Source of the DNA: Acidimicrobiia bacterium
Lineage (GTDB): Bacteria > Actinomycetota > Acidimicrobiia > Spongiisociales > UBA5794
DNA length: 32,595 nucleotides
Direction of reading: 5' to 3'
Assembly (NCBI GenBank): GCA_030066875.1
Contig: JASJAS010000026.1
Coordinates: 1-32,595 of the forward strand
This document shows, in pieces, positions 23,944 to 31,757 of the stretch (position 1 is its first letter; every line of letters begins with the position of its first letter). The notes under the pieces were generated by a model that saw only the letters and a program-made list of their open reading frames with translations, had not been told where the DNA came from and searched no databases. A program made the position numbers and the translations under genes.

Positions 23944-25425
23944 CTACTGCTCTACCCAACCCATGCTCTTGTCAACCGCCTTCTTCCACGACGCGTATAG
24001 CGCAGTCCGGCGACTCTCGTCCATCGTTGGCGTGAAACGGCGGTCCTCCGCCCAGTGCTCGCGGAGCTCGTCTATGCCAGACCAGAATCCGGTGGCGAGT
24101 CCGGCGGCGTAAGCCGCCCCCAGCACCGTAGTCTCGATCGTCTCAGGCCGGACGACGTCGACATCGAGAATGTCTGCCTGGAACTGCATGAGCAGATCGT
24201 TGACGACCATGCCTCCGTCGACTTTGAGTTCGTTCATCGCCACTCCGGAATCCGCCTCCATGGCTTCCAGCACGTCACGGCTCTGGTAGGCGACAGCCTC
24301 CAACACGGCCCGCGCCAAATGGCCGGCTTCGCTGAACCGGGTCAAGCCAGCAACCAACCCGCGGGCGTCCGAACGCCAATACGGGGCAAACAGCCCACTG
24401 AACGCCGGCACGAAGTAGACGTCGCCGTTGTCGCCGACCGACTCAGCCAGCGCCTCGACCTCGGCAGCGTCGTCGATGATCTTCATCTGGTCGCGGAGCC
24501 ACTGCACACCGGACCCGGCGATGGCAACTGACCCCTCTAGGGCGTACCGGGCCTTGCCGGTGGCTATCTGGTAGGCCACAGTTGTCAACAAGCCCTTGGT
24601 CGATGCCACTGCTTGGGTTCCGGTATTGAGCAGCATGAAGCAGCCGGTTCCGTAGGTGTTCTTGGCATCGCCGGGGTTGAAGCAGGCCTGGCCGAACATC
24701 GCTGCCTGCTGGTCGCCGAGGATCCCCGCGACGGGTACGCCGTCGAGTACATCCTTCCCCCGGCCGATGAGCCCGACCGATGGAACAATCCGTGGCAGGA
24801 GCGACCGCGGAATATCGAACGCGGCGAGGATGCCCTCGTCCCATTGCAGCGTTGCCAGATCCATCAGCATCGTCCGACTCGCGTTGGTCACATCGGTGAC
24901 GTGCTCGCCCGTCAGATTCCACATCACCCATGAGTCCATGGTTCCAAAGCGCACTTCCCCGCGGACCGCCCGATCGCGTAGTCCCGGGACGTTGTCGAGG
25001 AGCCAGCGCAGCTTGGGTCCTGCGAAGTAGGTCGCCAAGGGCAGGCCTGTCTTGGCCCGGAAGCGATCAAGCCCTTCCTCACCGCCGAGTAGGCGGCACA
25101 AGTCCGCGGTACGCGTGTCCTGCCATACGATTGCCGGGGCCACCGGCTCGCCTGTGCTGGCATCCCACACGAGTGTCGTCTCCCGCTGGTTGGTGAGACC
25201 GACCGCGGCGAGATCGACAGCCTCGAGGCCGGCCGCGGCCAGAGCTTCCGTGACGACTTCCCGCGTGTTCCGCCAGATTTCGGCGGCATCGTGCTCCACC
25301 CAGCCAGGCTGTGGCAGTAGCTGCTCGTGTTCCTTCTGGGCCATCGCCACGAACCCGCCGTCATGGTCGACGATGACGAACCGCGTGCTCGTAGTGCCTT
25401 GGTCAATAGCTCCGACGTATGCCAC
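23944..25425 (-). CDS. glpK: Glycerol kinase
   Basis: A 493-residue FGGY-family kinase of normal length that phosphorylates glycerol to sn-glycerol-3-phosphate. The N-terminal ATP loop [15 protein letters not shown], the glycerol-binding segments [13 protein letters not shown] and [40 protein letters not shown] and the second signature [18 protein letters not shown] are all present. The GTG at 25425 has AAGGAG five bases upstream. It lies 16 bases after pth, so it is in the rplY-pth transcript, and 50 bases before pgsA, which uses its product. No transporter (glpF) or glycerol-3-phosphate dehydrogenase is adjacent. Confidence 0.97.
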   Translation of the reverse strand: MAYVGAIDQGTTSTRFVIVDHDGGFVAMAQKEHEQLLPQPGWVEHDAAEIWRNTREVVTEALAAAGLEAVDLAAVGLTNQRETTLVWDASTGEPVAPAIVWQDTRTADLCRLLGGEEGLDRFRAKTGLPLATYFAGPKLRWLLDNVPGLRDRAVRGEVRFGTMDSWVMWNLTGEHVTDVTNASRTMLMDLATLQWDEGILAAFDIPRSLLPRIVPSVGLIGRGKDVLDGVPVAGILGDQQAAMFGQACFNPGDAKNTYGTGCFMLLNTGTQAVASTKGLLTTVAYQIATGKARYALEGSVAIAGSGVQWLRDQMKIIDDAAEVEALAESVGDNGDVYFVPAFSGLFAPYWRSDARGLVAGLTRFSEAGHLARAVLEAVAYQSRDVLEAMEADSGVAMNELKVDGGMVVNDLLMQFQADILDVDVVRPETIETTVLGAAYAAGLATGFWSGIDELREHWAEDRRFTPTMDESRRTALYASWKKAVDKSMGWVEQ

Positions 25426-25441
25426 CTGGTCTCCTTCTCGT

Positions 25442-26005
25442 TCAGCTGGCGGCGTTGGGACCGCCGGTGAGCTGTTGTGCTGCGGCTCCGCCGTCGACGA
25501 TGAACCCTTCCACGACGTCCGCGGCCCACTGCACCATCAAATCAACCTCCGGTTGCTCCTTCTTGGTGAAGCGGCGCAACACGAAATCGGCTGGGTCCAT
25601 TCTGCCCGGAGGGCGGCCTACCCCGCACTTCAGGCGCCAGAACTCTTGTGAACCTAGAGCGCGGATCACCGAGCCGGCACCGTTGTTCCCCCCGGAGCCC
25701 CGGTCGTACTGCAGGCGCATCTTCCCGAAGGGAAGGTCGATGTCGTCATGCACCACCAGGACATCGGAGAGATCCGTTCGGAAGTACCTGAGGAGGGGAG
25801 CCACGGCCTGCCCCGACTCGTTCATGAAAGTCGTCGGCAGCGCCAAGACGGTGCGCACCCCAGCGATCTGTAGTTCCGCCACTTCGGCGCGGACGGTTCG
25901 CTTTGCACGCTTGAAAGCTGCCCGATATCGACCCGCAACCGCGGCAACGACGTCCGCGCCGAGGTTGTGCCTGGTTTGTCCGTAGCGCTCGCCCGGATTG
26001 CGCAA
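25442..26005 (-). CDS. pth: Peptidyl-tRNA hydrolase (start codon problematic)
   Basis: Peptidyl-tRNA hydrolase recycles tRNA from stalled peptidyl-tRNA. Visible motifs: [15 protein letters not shown] (Asn and catalytic His), [20 protein letters not shown] (catalytic Asp) and [23 protein letters not shown], where Asn replaces the His of the usual GGHNG. The only normal in-frame start is TTG at 26005, giving 187 residues but removing the first beta strand. The codons just upstream read SSLRVVVG and join to LRNPG, an excellent match to the family's N terminus. An AGGAG site lies five bases before a GTC codon at 26032-26030, exactly where a start is expected, giving 196 residues. rplY ends three bases before that codon. 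Confidence 0.92.
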   Translation of the reverse strand: MRNPGERYGQTRHNLGADVVAAVAGRYRAAFKRAKRTVRAEVAELQIAGVRTVLALPTTFMNESGQAVAPLLRYFRTDLSDVLVVHDDIDLPFGKMRLQYDRGSGGNNGAGSVIRALGSQEFWRLKCGVGRPPGRMDPADFVLRRFTKKEQPEVDLMVQWAADVVEGFIVDGGAAAQQLTGGPNAAS

Positions 26006-26034
26006 CCCGACGACGACACGTAGCGAGGAGACGG

Positions 26035-26706
26035 TTACTCCTCTTCTGTGTCCGCAGCCTCGGCCTCTTCGCCCTCCTCGGCCGGCGGTTCGATAGGCTC
26101 GCCTTCCTCGTCGTACTCGACGAGCTCCTCGACCGGCTCCTCTTCGACCCTGGGTAGGAGCACCGTCACGAGGGGACGGTCTTCGTCGTCGAGGTATTCG
26201 ACACCTTCGATGGGCGGGAGGTCTGAGACCTTGAGAGTGTCACCGGTCGCCATGTCGTCGATCTCGACGACGATGGAGCTCGGGATTGCCGTCGGCAGCG
26301 CCGAGATGTTGACCGTGTTGGAGATCGCCTCGACAAAGCCGCCGTCTTCCCGAACCCCGAGAGGGGTGCCCACGTACTCCACGACGACCTCGGCCGTGAT
26401 GGTCTCGTCGAGAGAGATCTCGATGAGATCGAGATGGATGACGTCGCCGCGAACCGGATGATGTTGTACCTCGCGGGCCACCGCCAGCACTGAGCTACCA
26501 CCCTCGATCTCGACGTTCAGCAGCGCGTTGCGGCCGGCCTCGGTGTGCAGGGCTGAGTAGAGCTCGCGTCCATCGACGCTGATCGACGTCGTGGCGATGT
26601 TCTTCCCATAGACCGTCGCCGGCACCAGACCGCGCCGACGCAAGCGTCGGGACGGCCGTGTCCCCTGCTCGGTGCGCGGCTGGGCGCGTAGTGTCACCTG
26701 GTCCAT
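26035..26706 (-). CDS. rplY: 50S ribosomal protein L25 / general stress protein Ctc
   Basis: A 223-residue long-form L25 (CTC family). The N-terminal 5S-rRNA-binding domain (about 1-92) has RTEQGTRPSRRLRRRGLVPATVYG. The C-terminal TL5-like beta domain covers about 95-185 (ISLDETITAEVVVEYVGTPLGVREDGG, then EIDDMATGDTLKVSDL). A Glu-rich tail closes the protein (from about 186), a feature of many actinobacterial forms. The ATG at 26706 has GAGGAG eight bases upstream. It heads the rplY-pth-glpK transcript and has a good sigma-70-type promoter upstream. rplY-pth is a widely conserved pair. Confidence 0.96.
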   Translation of the reverse strand: MDQVTLRAQPRTEQGTRPSRRLRRRGLVPATVYGKNIATTSISVDGRELYSALHTEAGRNALLNVEIEGGSSVLAVAREVQHHPVRGDVIHLDLIEISLDETITAEVVVEYVGTPLGVREDGGFVEAISNTVNISALPTAIPSSIVVEIDDMATGDTLKVSDLPPIEGVEYLDDEDRPLVTVLLPRVEEEPVEELVEYDEEGEPIEPPAEEGEEAEAADTEEE

Positions 26707-26782
26707 GTGAATGTCTCCTCGTTACCGGATTCTCGGGGGGTCGGTCTTGCGCGCTCAACACGAACGCCGCAGAGCGGCCCAT

Positions 26783-26811
26783 ATTATGCGCTATCGGCGT
26801 CCCGGAGGCAA
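26783..26811 (-). promoter_or_regulatory. Sigma-70-type promoter for rplY-pth-glpK
   Basis: On the minus strand TTGCCT (26811-26806) is followed by a 17-base spacer and CATAAT (26788-26783). It gives a leader of about 70 bases before the rplY ATG. This is the clearest two-box promoter in the window. Confidence 0.6.
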
Positions 26812-26824
26812 AGAGACCGGCCGG

Positions 26825-27229
26825 CTATCCGGGAAGGAATGTGAGGCGCACCTGTCGTTCTGGGTTGTCGACGTTGGTGTCGACGAGGACGATGGATTGC
26901 CAGGTGCCGAGCGCCAGGGCCCCGGCTACGACCGGGACGACCGTCGACGGTGCCACCAACCCCGGTAGGACATGGTCCGCGCCGTGGCCGGGACTGCCGT
27001 GGCGATGCCGGTAGCGGTCCTCATGTGGCACGAGATCCTCCACGATGCTCATCAGGTCGTCGTCACTGCCGGCCCCGGTTTCGATGATTGCTACCCCTGC
27101 GGTTGCGTGGGGAACGAAGACGTTCAACAGCCCATCGCCCTGGGCGCGCACAAATGCGGCGGCCTCTGATGTCAGGTCGGTGACCCCTCGCCGGCGACCG
27201 GTGCTGACCTTGATGGTCATGGTCTTCAC
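26825..27229 (-). CDS. UPF0047 / YjbQ family protein
   Basis: A 134-residue protein of the YjbQ (UPF0047) family, small homotrimeric beta-rich proteins with a conserved His/Asp/Glu metal site; weak thiamine-phosphate-synthase activity has been reported for some members. Visible blocks are VFVPHATAGVAIIETG, the DDDL...VEDLVPHEDRYRHRHG loop, GADHVLPGLVAPSTVVPV and GTWQSIVLVDTN. The GTG at 27229 overlaps the aceK stop as GTGA; an ATG three codons later (27220) is possible. It is the last gene of a prs-aceK-yjbQ run and is followed by the rplY promoter. Its role here is unknown. Confidence 0.9.
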   Translation of the reverse strand: MKTMTIKVSTGRRRGVTDLTSEAAAFVRAQGDGLLNVFVPHATAGVAIIETGAGSDDDLMSIVEDLVPHEDRYRHRHGSPGHGADHVLPGLVAPSTVVPVVAGALALGTWQSIVLVDTNVDNPERQVRLTFLPG

Positions 27230-28953
27230 GCCGTCCTCGCTCTCCGTCGTATACCCGCACCCAGCCGGCGGCTCCGCTTGTACGGGAATATCTCGATTAC
27301 CTCGCCTGAGTGGATTCGCTCTTGAACGCGTCGCCAGAAGCGAACTCCGAACAGGTCACCGTGGTGTTGTTCGAGCACCTCTCGCAGCTCTCCGCGCACC
27401 CCGAGGAAGTTGCGGAACTCTTCGGGGAAGACATCTCCTTCTCCGACCCCGAACCAAGGATCCGCCGACATCTCGTCGGTGTGGTCGTTGGTTTGTGGTA
27501 TCTCGCGGAACTTGCAGTCGGTCACCCGGGTGAGTTCGTCGTAGTCGTAGAACACCACACGACCGGAACGCGTGACCCCGAAGTTCTTGAGCAACATGTC
27601 GCCGGGGAAGATGTCGGTCAGGGCCAAGTTCTTAATCGCTCTGCCGTAGTCGATCATCGCTGCCGTCGCTTTGACCGGGTTGCTCTCCCGCAGGTAGATG
27701 TCGAGCGGAATGACTTTGCGCTCTACATAGACGTGATGGAGCGTGACTATGTCTTGGTCGACGGACACCGACCGGGCTGCATCACCGACGAGTTCCTCGA
27801 GCAGCTCTTCGTTGAAGCGGGCCCGGTCAAATCGCATGTGTTCGAACTCGTGGGCGTCGATGAGGCGGCCGGCGCGGTCATGCCGGAACACGAGCCGATA
27901 CTTGGCCATGACCTGGCGACGAGTGGTCTGCTTCGGGTAGGGAAAGCGGTCGCGAATCACTTTGAATACGGCGTCGTAGCCGGGAAGTGTGAAGACGATC
28001 ATCACCATTCCCCGGATACCGCGCGCATACTCGAAGCGTTCGCCGGATTCGTCGATGAACCTACGCAGATCCCGGTAGCGTTCGGTCTTACCGTGCTTGT
28101 TGAAACCGACAGTGGTGAACAGCTCTGCAGGTTTGCGGTGCGGCATCAAACGTCCCAGGTAGTTGACCAGTTCGCCGGGATGGCTGGTCTCCACCATGAA
28201 CGACGACCTCGTGTAGCTGAAGAGAACCGAAATGTCGTCAGGTTCAACCAGTACAGCTCCCACTATCAGGCCGCGCGATGTGTGATGCACAGCCACGGCC
28301 AGTGGCAACGTGGTTGCACCGGCGACGAGGGCACCGACAACATATGCCGCTCGGCCGCGATAGAAGGGCTTGTTGTACGCGCTGACGCTGTGCACGGACG
28401 CCTGCTCGCCATGCAGGGCCAACCGCCGCTCGATCTCGAGAGCTGCCAGGCGAACGTCTCGCTCGAGGTTCTGCCACGGCACACCCCAGTCGTAGCTCTC
28501 GAGCAGCTTGCGCAAGCCGTCCTCGCGGGTCTCGCTCTCGAGGTCGACCAGAGCCGGCTCCCCCGAAGGTACCGACGACGGATCGTCGGTGAACTCGACG
28601 GTGGGGTCGGTGCCTTCGGTCTTGAGAACGCGCCGGGTCACGGAGCTGAAGAAGGTTCTCCCGACCTCAGCGGCGGGACGTGTCGCGACCGTCGCGTCGT
28701 AGGCGTCGCGTCCCGTCTCCCAGCTGCCATGATCGGCGGCCTCCTCACCAAGCGCAGCATTGAGTTCCTCTACGGCTTGATCAACGAGGACGTTGTAGAG
28801 GTCGAGGCGCTGTGCCGAAGCTTCCTGCAGCCCGTGCCAATCTCGCTCGGCGAACCGCCTCGGGGCTTCTGCGGTGAGATCCGCAAAGCGAACGCAGTAT
28901 TCGTCGAATGTCTCGAGGACAATCTGGGCGAGGCGTTCCCCGGACCCGCTCAC
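27226..28953 (-). CDS. aceK: Isocitrate dehydrogenase kinase/phosphatase (AceK family)
   Basis: A 575-residue protein, close to the 578 residues of E. coli AceK, which switches isocitrate dehydrogenase off and on to divert carbon to the glyoxylate shunt. The regulatory half (about 1-315) has AYNKPFYRGRAAYVVG and FNKHGKTERYRD. The kinase/phosphatase half has GIRGMVMIVFTLPGY, VFKVIRD (K331), FRHDRAGRLIDAHEFEHM, VYVERKVIPLDIYL, FPGDMLLKNFGVTRSGRV (D452, N457) and VFYDYDE (D470, D472), then DVFPEEFRNFL. These residues line up with E. coli K336, D457, N462, D475 and D477 with a constant offset of five. The GTG start overlaps the prs stop (GTGA) and the stop overlaps yjbQ (GTGA). No aceA, aceB or icd is near. 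The family is mainly proteobacterial. Confidence 0.95.
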   Translation of the reverse strand: MSGSGERLAQIVLETFDEYCVRFADLTAEAPRRFAERDWHGLQEASAQRLDLYNVLVDQAVEELNAALGEEAADHGSWETGRDAYDATVATRPAAEVGRTFFSSVTRRVLKTEGTDPTVEFTDDPSSVPSGEPALVDLESETREDGLRKLLESYDWGVPWQNLERDVRLAALEIERRLALHGEQASVHSVSAYNKPFYRGRAAYVVGALVAGATTLPLAVAVHHTSRGLIVGAVLVEPDDISVLFSYTRSSFMVETSHPGELVNYLGRLMPHRKPAELFTTVGFNKHGKTERYRDLRRFIDESGERFEYARGIRGMVMIVFTLPGYDAVFKVIRDRFPYPKQTTRRQVMAKYRLVFRHDRAGRLIDAHEFEHMRFDRARFNEELLEELVGDAARSVSVDQDIVTLHHVYVERKVIPLDIYLRESNPVKATAAMIDYGRAIKNLALTDIFPGDMLLKNFGVTRSGRVVFYDYDELTRVTDCKFREIPQTNDHTDEMSADPWFGVGEGDVFPEEFRNFLGVRGELREVLEQHHGDLFGVRFWRRVQERIHSGEVIEIFPYKRSRRLGAGIRRRARTA

Positions 28954-29921
28954 ATGTTCTCGCCCTTGAAGATGGCGCTGACCGATGCGTCTGTGAAGAT
29001 TGCATTGATGGCCCCGGCCAACACGGACCCAATCGACAAGACGGTCAGCGACTGCAGATCGGCTGCGTCGTCGGGTACGGGAAGCGTGTTGCTGATGACA
29101 ACCTCACTGACCGCTGAGTTCTTGATGCGATCGACTGCCGGGTCGGACAGAACTCCGTGGGTAGCTGCCAGCCGAACGCTGAGGGCGCCGCGCTGTTGCA
29201 GCAGGTTGGCCGCCCCGACCGCGCTCCCGGCAGTGTCGACAATGTCATCGACGATGATGCAGTGCCGGCCGTTGATGTCGCCGACGACGTTCAGCGACTC
29301 GGATTGATTGCGCACGTCCGTGCTGCGCCGTTTGTCGATGAAGGCAACTGCGGCGTCGAGATGACGGGCGTAGCGTGCGGCACGTTTCACACCGCCGCTA
29401 TCGGGGGAAACGATCGTCGTGGGTCCGTCCATCGTCTTGGCGAGGTAGTCGACGAAGACGGGGAGAGCCGTCAGGTGGTCGAACGGCACGTCGACAAACC
29501 CCTGGATCTGCCCGGTATGCAGATCAACCGAGGCCAACCGATCAGCGCCTGCTGTGACGAACAGATCGCCCATCAGCTTGGCGGTGATCGCCTCGCGCGG
29601 TCGACCCTTCTTGTCTTGTCGCGCGTATCCGAAGTACGGAATGACGGCTGTGATCCTCTTGGCCGAAGCCCGCTTCAAGGCATCGATCATGATCAGCTGC
29701 TCGATGATGTGGTAGTTGATCGGAGAGACGTGGCTCTGAATCACGAAGCAATCGGCCCCACGTACGCTCTCGGCGAAGTGTATGTAGATCTCGCTGTCGG
29801 CAAACACTTCGCGTTCCACGCCACCGAGGTTTGTGCCGAGGATGTTGGCGACCTCACGCGCCAATCCTTCATTGGCTGAGCCAGAGAACACCATCAGACG
29901 CTTGCGGCTGGTGATCTCCAA
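28950..29921 (-). CDS. prs: Ribose-phosphate pyrophosphokinase
   Basis: A 323-residue PRPP synthetase of normal length, making PRPP for purine, pyrimidine, His, Trp and NAD synthesis. Visible motifs are SEIYIHFAESVRG, AVIPYFGYARQDKKGRPREAI cut into the ATP-flexible loop, SVDLHTGQIQGFVDVP (131-146), VSPDSGGVKRA, and the PRPP loop VDDIVDTAGS (224-233). The start is a TTG at 29921 supported by GGGAGGAG seven bases upstream; the next in-frame ATG would cut into the first strand. It is coupled to aceK by a GTGA overlap. A candidate promoter lies at 29955-29984, although read-through from glmU is also possible. Confidence 0.97.
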   Translation of the reverse strand: MEITSRKRLMVFSGSANEGLAREVANILGTNLGGVEREVFADSEIYIHFAESVRGADCFVIQSHVSPINYHIIEQLIMIDALKRASAKRITAVIPYFGYARQDKKGRPREAITAKLMGDLFVTAGADRLASVDLHTGQIQGFVDVPFDHLTALPVFVDYLAKTMDGPTTIVSPDSGGVKRAARYARHLDAAVAFIDKRRSTDVRNQSESLNVVGDINGRHCIIVDDIVDTAGSAVGAANLLQQRGALSVRLAATHGVLSDPAVDRIKNSAVSEVVISNTLPVPDDAADLQSLTVLSIGSVLAGAINAIFTDASVSAIFKGENM

Positions 29922-29954
29922 AGTGCAGCTCCTCCCACTGGGCTGTCGTTCAGC

Positions 29955-29984
29955 AGGCTAGCTGGGAGCCGTACGAACGCCCAA
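29955..29984 (-). promoter_or_regulatory. Candidate promoter for prs-aceK-yjbQ
   Basis: On the minus strand TTGGGC (29984-29979), an 18-base spacer and TAGCCT (29960-29955) lie in the 92-base gap between glmU and prs. A start near 29948 would leave a leader of about 27 bases containing the GGAGG site of prs. Confidence 0.4.
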
Positions 29985-30013
29985 CGAACCTACCGGCGGC
30001 GGCTCGATGCCTT

Positions 30014-30739
30014 TCACCGCTGCAATAGAACCCGCTCGACGCCGCCGACCTGATCGACCGAATTGATCCCGAGACCCTCCTCCGGGTCACAAACATGACC
30101 GGCGACGGTGTGCCCGGAGCCGACCAAGATGCCGACAACGTCGGTCAGGTAGTACTCCCCCTGTGCGTTGTCGGTGTCGATCTCTTCTAGTGCCTGCGGC
30201 AGGTACTCAGCAGTGAACACGTAGACGGATGTATTGACTTCGCTAACCGCGAGCTGCTGTGGGGTGGCGTCCTTGGCCTCGACGACCGCGCTGACCGCGC
30301 CGTCCTCTCGGATGACCCGTCCATATGCGCTTGGTTCGTCGAGCTCGACGGTCAGCAGCGTTGCCGCGGCCGCGGCCGAGCGGTGGGTGTCGAGCAGGCT
30401 GCGCAATGTTGCGCCGGTCACCAGCGGCATGTCTCCCGGCATGACGATGATCTCATCGTCGGGATCGGTTTCAAGAGCGGCCAGGCCAACGACCGTCGCG
30501 TGACCCGTCCCCAATTGCTCAGCCTGGAGCGCCGCCGTGACGCCGTCGGGCAAGATATCGCGAACCGCGTCGGCCTGGTGCCCAACCACTACGACGGTTT
30601 CGTCGACCGCGGCCGCCGCGACGGCCTCGAGCACCCAGAGCAGCATCGGGCGGCCCGCTACCGGGTAGAGCACTTTGGCTAGGTCTGTCTTCATCCGCGT
30701 GCCTTTGCCGGCACCGAGGACGATCGCTTTCACGGCCAC
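30014..30739 (-). CDS. glmU: GlmU-type uridylyltransferase domain, lacking the acetyltransferase half
   Basis: About 241 residues from the GTG at 30739 (a second GTG is at 30733). It holds a complete GlmU pyrophosphorylase domain: VLGAGKGTRMKTDLAKVL (UTP loop), QAEQLGTGHATV, MPGDMPLV, YGRVIREDG, EAKDA, EVNTSVYVF and NAQGEYYLTDVV, ending GLGINSVDQVGGVERVLLQR. A normal GlmU has about 450-480 residues, with a left-handed beta-helix that acetylates glucosamine-1-phosphate. Here the frame stops where that helix should begin, and the next 92 bases hold no such coding in any frame. The acetylation step must be done elsewhere, unless this enzyme now serves another NDP-sugar. It follows tRNA-Gln. Confidence 0.9.
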   Translation of the reverse strand: MAVKAIVLGAGKGTRMKTDLAKVLYPVAGRPMLLWVLEAVAAAAVDETVVVVGHQADAVRDILPDGVTAALQAEQLGTGHATVVGLAALETDPDDEIIVMPGDMPLVTGATLRSLLDTHRSAAAAATLLTVELDEPSAYGRVIREDGAVSAVVEAKDATPQQLAVSEVNTSVYVFTAEYLPQALEEIDTDNAQGEYYLTDVVGILVGSGHTVAGHVCDPEEGLGINSVDQVGGVERVLLQR

Positions 30740-30759
30740 ACGGGACCACCATTTCGTCT

Positions 30760-30834
30760 TGGCTGGGGGACCAGGATTCGAACCCGGACTACGTGGACCA
30801 AAACCACGGGTGCTGCCGATTACACCATCCCCCA
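30760..30834 (-). tRNA. tRNA-Gln (anticodon UUG)
   Basis: Acceptor TGGGGGA pairs with TCCCCCA; the discriminator is G and CCA is encoded (ending at 30760). The anticodon stem CGTGG/CCACG encloses TTTTGGT, giving anticodon TTG. The T arm is CCGGGTTCGAATCCTGG. It lies between ispE and glmU, as in many actinobacteria. Confidence 0.97.
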
Positions 30835-30853
30835 AGGAAAGGGGCGGACCCGG

Positions 30854-30859
30854 ATTGTA
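30854..30859 (-). promoter_or_regulatory. -10 element TACAAT for tRNA-Gln (and glmU)
   Basis: TACAAT on the minus strand, a near-consensus -10 box, ends 19 bases before the tRNA 5' end at 30834 and lies 28 bases after the ispE stop. The -35 region is weak. Confidence 0.5.
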
Positions 30860-30887
30860 GCGACGCCATGCGCTGATCCACGTCCGC

Positions 30888-31757
30888 TTACTCGGAGATG
30901 CGCCAGCCCACAGGGGACAGCTCTGCGGCCTCGGCGAGGCGAGCACCGACCGGCACTATCGCAACGGCCTCTGCGGCTTCCACCCGATCCAGGAATAAGG
31001 CAAAGAGGGTCGGACCGCTGCCCGACAGCATCACCGGACGGCCCCAACGCTGTTCCAGTTCGTGGCGCCATTCATCGATTTCAGGCTCGAGCGCAACGGT
31101 CGCGGGGTAGAGGTCGTTGGCGAGGTTCTCTTCATCACGCAGCTCGGGGGGCAACGACAGCGCTACGACGCTCGGCCCGCGAGGCCCGTTCATGGCGTCC
31201 CACTTGGCGAACACGGCAGGAGTCGACACCTCAAAAGGAGGGACCACCAGCCCAACAGCAAACCCCGACAGCGGTTCGCGCGGCTCCACCACATCACCGC
31301 GACCCCGGACCCGGGCGGTGCCGCCGCGAAGACAGAACGGCACGTCTGATCCGAGCTCAGGGGCCAGTCGATCGAGCGTCTCCATATCCCTGTCGAAGTA
31401 ACGGCCGGCCATGGCAAGCCCGGCGGCGGCGTCGGCGCTCCCACCGCCCAAGCCCGACGCCAGGGGGATCTTCTTGTCCAGCGTCATCGCGACCGCGTGG
31501 TCAGCGCCCGCCTCATCGCGGACCGCGACGACCGCTCGAAACGCAAGATTGTCGAGTCCGCCAACAACCTCTCCGCCGTGAGAGGAGCGAATCGAGTCGA
31601 GATCGCTCGACTGGAGAGAGAGCCGGTCGGCAAGATCGACCGACTGGAAGATCCCGTCGACCGGATGAAAGCCGTCCTCCCGAAGCGTGCCGACGCGCAG
31701 GCCGATGTTCACCTTGGCGTAGGCAACCCCGGTCAACACGAGATCAAGGCTGGTCAT
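30888..31757 (-). CDS. ispE: 4-diphosphocytidyl-2-C-methyl-D-erythritol kinase
   Basis: A 289-residue GHMP kinase of the non-mevalonate (MEP) isoprenoid pathway. AYAKVNIGLRVGTLREDGFHPVD at the N terminus holds the Lys and His of IspE, KKIPLASGLGGGSADAAAGL (about 95-114) is the ATP loop, LGSDVPFCLRGGTARVRGRGD follows, and PVMLSGSGPTLFALF is the C-terminal GHMP motif. The ATG at 31757 lies inside the end of rsmA (14-base overlap), so the two are co-transcribed; rsmA-ispE is the order at Rv1010-Rv1011. tRNA-Gln follows. Confidence 0.97.
   Translation of the reverse strand: MTSLDLVLTGVAYAKVNIGLRVGTLREDGFHPVDGIFQSVDLADRLSLQSSDLDSIRSSHGGEVVGGLDNLAFRAVVAVRDEAGADHAVAMTLDKKIPLASGLGGGSADAAAGLAMAGRYFDRDMETLDRLAPELGSDVPFCLRGGTARVRGRGDVVEPREPLSGFAVGLVVPPFEVSTPAVFAKWDAMNGPRGPSVVALSLPPELRDEENLANDLYPATVALEPEIDEWRHELEQRWGRPVMLSGSGPTLFALFLDRVEAAEAVAIVPVGARLAEAAELSPVGWRISE

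Noticed and set aside
27310-29307. 665-codon plus-strand open frame opposite aceK and prs
   Set aside because: It is the mirror frame of two strongly conserved genes, lacks a ribosome site and shows no domain; long antisense frames are expected at this G+C.
29922-30013. Missing GlmU acetyltransferase encoded after a frameshift
   Set aside because: The gap is only 92 bases and no hexapeptide-repeat coding appears in any frame before prs.
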